Source of the DNA: Parapristionchus giblindavisi
Lineage: Eukaryota; Nematoda; Chromadorea; Rhabditida; Diplogasteridae
Assembly (NCBI GenBank): GCA_943737045.1
Contig: CALSFV010000219.1
Coordinates: forward strand, 310,001 to 374,000
Length of the DNA: 64,000 bases
Direction of reading: 5' to 3'
Shown: in pieces, positions 61,901 to 64,000 of the stretch
How the letters are laid out: each line of letters starts with the position of its first letter
Position numbering within the stretch: the first letter of the stretch is position 1
Notes under the pieces: model-generated
Seen by the model: the letters and a program-made list of their open reading frames with translations, nothing else
The model's database searches: none
What the model was told of the DNA's origin: nothing
Program-made: the position numbers and the translations under genes

Positions 61901-63797
61901 ACTTGAGCAGCGGTTGAATAGGGCCACCCTGAACTTGGACACTTAAGCAGCCGCTCGCTAAGGTTTCTCTGAACTTGGACACTTGAGAGCCAGTCTCCCT
62001 GAACTTGGACACTTGAGCAGCCGCTCAATGGTTTCTCTGAACTTGGACACCAGCGGTTGAATAAGGCCTCCCTGAACTTAGACACTTGAGCAGCCGCTCG
62101 CTATGGTTTCCCTGAACTTGGACACTTGAGCAGCCTTTGAATAAGGTCTCCCTGAACTTGGACACTTGAGCAGCGGTTGAATAGGGCCACCCTGAACTTG
62201 GACACTTGAGCAGCCGCTCGCTATGGTTTCCCTGAACTTGGACACTTGAGCAGCCTTTGAATAAGGTCTCCCTGAACTTGGACACTTGAGCAGCCGCTCG
62301 CTACTTGAGCAGCCGTTGAATAGGGCCACCCTGAACTTGGACACTTGAGCAGCCGCTCGCTATGGTTTCCCTGAACTTGGACACTTGAGCAGCCTTTGAA
62401 TAAGGTCTATGGTTTCCCCTGAACTTGGACACTCCCTGAAGCAGCTGCTCGCTATGGTTTCCCTGAACTTGGACACTTGAGCAGCCGTTGAATAAGGCCT
62501 CCCTGAACTTGGACACTTGAGCAGCGGTTGAATAGGGCCACCCTGAACTTGGACACTTGAGCAGCCTTTGAATAGGGCCACCCTGAACTTGGACACTTGA
62601 GCCGCCGCTCGCTATGGTTTCCCTGAACTTGGACACTTGAGCAGCCTTTGAATAAGGTCTCCCTGAACTTGGACACTTGAGCAGCCGCTCGCTAAGGTTT
62701 CTCTGAACTTGGACACTTGAGCAGCCGTTGAATAAGGCCTCCCTGAACTTGGACACTTGAGCAGCGGTTGAATAGGGCCACCCTGAACTTGGACACTTAA
62801 GCAGCCGCTCGCTAAGGTTTCTCTGAACTTGGACACTTGAGCAGCCTTTGAATAAGGTCTCCCTGAACTTGGACACTTGAGAGCATGGTTTCCCTGAACG
62901 CTCATTATGGTTTCTCTGAACTTGGACACTTGAGCAGCGGTTGAATAAGGCCTCCCTGAACTTGGACACTTGAGCAGCCGCTCGCTATGGTTTCCCTGAA
63001 CTTGGACACTTGAGCAGCCTTTGAATAAGGTCTTCCTGAACTTGGACACTTGAGCAGCGGTTGAATAGGGCCACCCTGAACTTGGACACTTGAGCAGCCG
63101 CTCGCTATGGTTTCCCTGAACTTGGACACTTGAGCAGCCTTTGAATAAGGTCTCCCTGAACTTGGACACTTGAGCAGCCGCTCGCTATGGTTTCCCTGAA
63201 CTTGGACACTTGAGCAGCCGTTGAATAAGGCCTCCCTGAACTTGGACACTTGAGCAGCGGTTGAATAGGGCCACCCTGAACTTGGACACTTGAGCAGCCT
63301 TTGAATAAGGTCTCCCTGAACTTGGACACTTGAGCAGCCGCTCGCTATGGTTTCCCTGAACTTGGACACTTGAGCAGCCTTTGAATAAGGTCTCCCTGAA
63401 CTTGGACACTTAAGCAGCCGCTCGCTAAGGTTTCTCTGAACTTGGACACTTGAGCAGAAGTTGAATAAGGCCTCCCTAAACTTGGACACTTGAGCAGCCG
63501 TTGAATAAGGCCTCCCTGAACTTGGACACTTGAGTAGCCGTTGAATAAGGCCTCCTTAAACTTGGACACTTGAGCAGCCGCTCGCTAAGGTTTCTCTGAA
63601 CTTGGACACTTGAGCAGCCGTTGAATAAGGCCTCCCTAAACTTGGACACTTCAGCAGCCGCTCGCTAAGGTTTCTCTGAACTTGGACACTTGAGCAGCCG
63701 TTGAATAGGGCTTCCCTGAACTTGGACACTTGAGCAGCCGCTCGTTAAGGTTTCTCTGAACTTGGACACTTGAGCAGCCGTTGAATAAGGCCACCCC
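58967..63797. repeat. Minisatellite: about 120 copies of a 40-bp unit, four main variants
   Basis: Every unit has the constant part CTGAACTTGGACACTTGAGC followed by AG and an 18-base variable half. The variable half is mainly CCGCTCGCTATGGTTTCC (A), CCTTTGAATAAGGTCTCC (B), CGGTTGAATAGGGCCACC (C) or CCGTTGAATAAGGCCTCC (D). A-B-C and A-D-C-B orders recur, and larger blocks are repeated (for example 60641-60900 against 61481-61740). Short deletions at 60180-60200, 61745-62050, 62300-62440 and 62880-62910 break the period. On the minus strand all frames are largely open because the unit has no stop, giving overlapping ORFs with SKFRETLFKGCSSVQVQG-type repeats. These are treated as by-products and not genes. 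Confidence 0.95.
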
Positions 63798-64000
63798 GAC
63801 CGCAGTCGTACTGATGCCTAAATTTTTTTGAAAAAAAAATTGAAGTGAGCCTATTCAAAAAAAATTGTTGGGTCACATGTCTGCGTTAATTTTTCTCGGT
63901 AAAATTTTGTGAAAATTATTTTTCCGATTTAAAGAGTCAAAAAAACTCGGAATATTTCTGCATATTGTTTTCCGCTTTTTTATGAGAAATTATTTTTTCG
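63798..64000. other. Right flank of the minisatellite
   Basis: AT-rich with A and T runs. No feature recognised before the window ends. Confidence 0.5.

Noticed and set aside
58836..63569. Many overlapping minus-strand ORFs up to 293 codons with SKFRETLFKGCSSVQVQG repeats
   Set aside because: They arise because the 40-bp unit has no stop on the minus strand. They overlap each other in all frames, begin wherever a unit creates ATG, and have no splice or promoter context.

Overview
The window looks like nuclear DNA of a nematode. Genes are intron-dense, introns are often 40-100 bases with GT donors and TTTCAG-type acceptors, intergenic DNA is AT-rich, and stretches such as CCACGCCC, and heptamer runs built on GATCAAA fill introns. 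A SUP-26/Shep-type RNA-binding protein, a C2H2 zinc-finger protein, a CFAP410 (C21orf2) ciliary protein, an SLC6 (SNF) transporter and an RFamide (FLP-type) peptide precursor fit a rhabditid or diplogastrid worm. The genus cannot be fixed from sequence alone. There is no sign of bacterial operons, CRISPR or phage. All gene models were assembled by eye from splice signals and frame continuity.

Layout. 1-2970 is low-complexity pyrimidine- and purine-rich flank. 2998-7277 (+) is a 12-exon two-RRM protein of the sup-26 type. 10218-13174 (-) is an unrecognised multi-exon secreted protein. 14106-15677 (+) is a four-span membrane protein. 16054-16567 (-) is a 92-residue protein. 16.8-18.5 kb holds Tc1/mariner debris, a foldback MITE and a TA microsatellite. 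18795-19777 (+) is a charged 127-residue protein. 20504-23637 (-) is CFAP410. 23.6-27.4 kb is purine-rich and gene-poor. 27713-30964 (-) is a C2H2 zinc-finger protein. 31-38.5 kb mixes small secreted-protein genes with a degenerate mariner transposase and a 2-kb foldback element. At 38270-38442 (-) lies a 39-residue precursor ending in an RFamide peptide.

From 39087 to 53777 (-) one very long gene encodes an atypical SLC6-family transporter with long N- and C-terminal tails. Its roughly 6-kb intron carries two unrelated tandem arrays (176-bp and 54-bp units), a hairpin and a foldback MITE. Another intron houses a tRNA-Asn(GUU). A 0.9-kb insertion with an 8-bp duplication interrupts the conserved RDAL codons. 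53.8-58.9 kb is mostly non-coding. 58967-63797 is a minisatellite of about 120 copies of a 40-bp unit.

The strongest leads for something undescribed are the minimal single-peptide RFamide precursor, the insertion or noncanonical intron inside the SLC6 gene, a conserved motif of about 25 bases found six times, and the three tandem arrays with higher-order structure.
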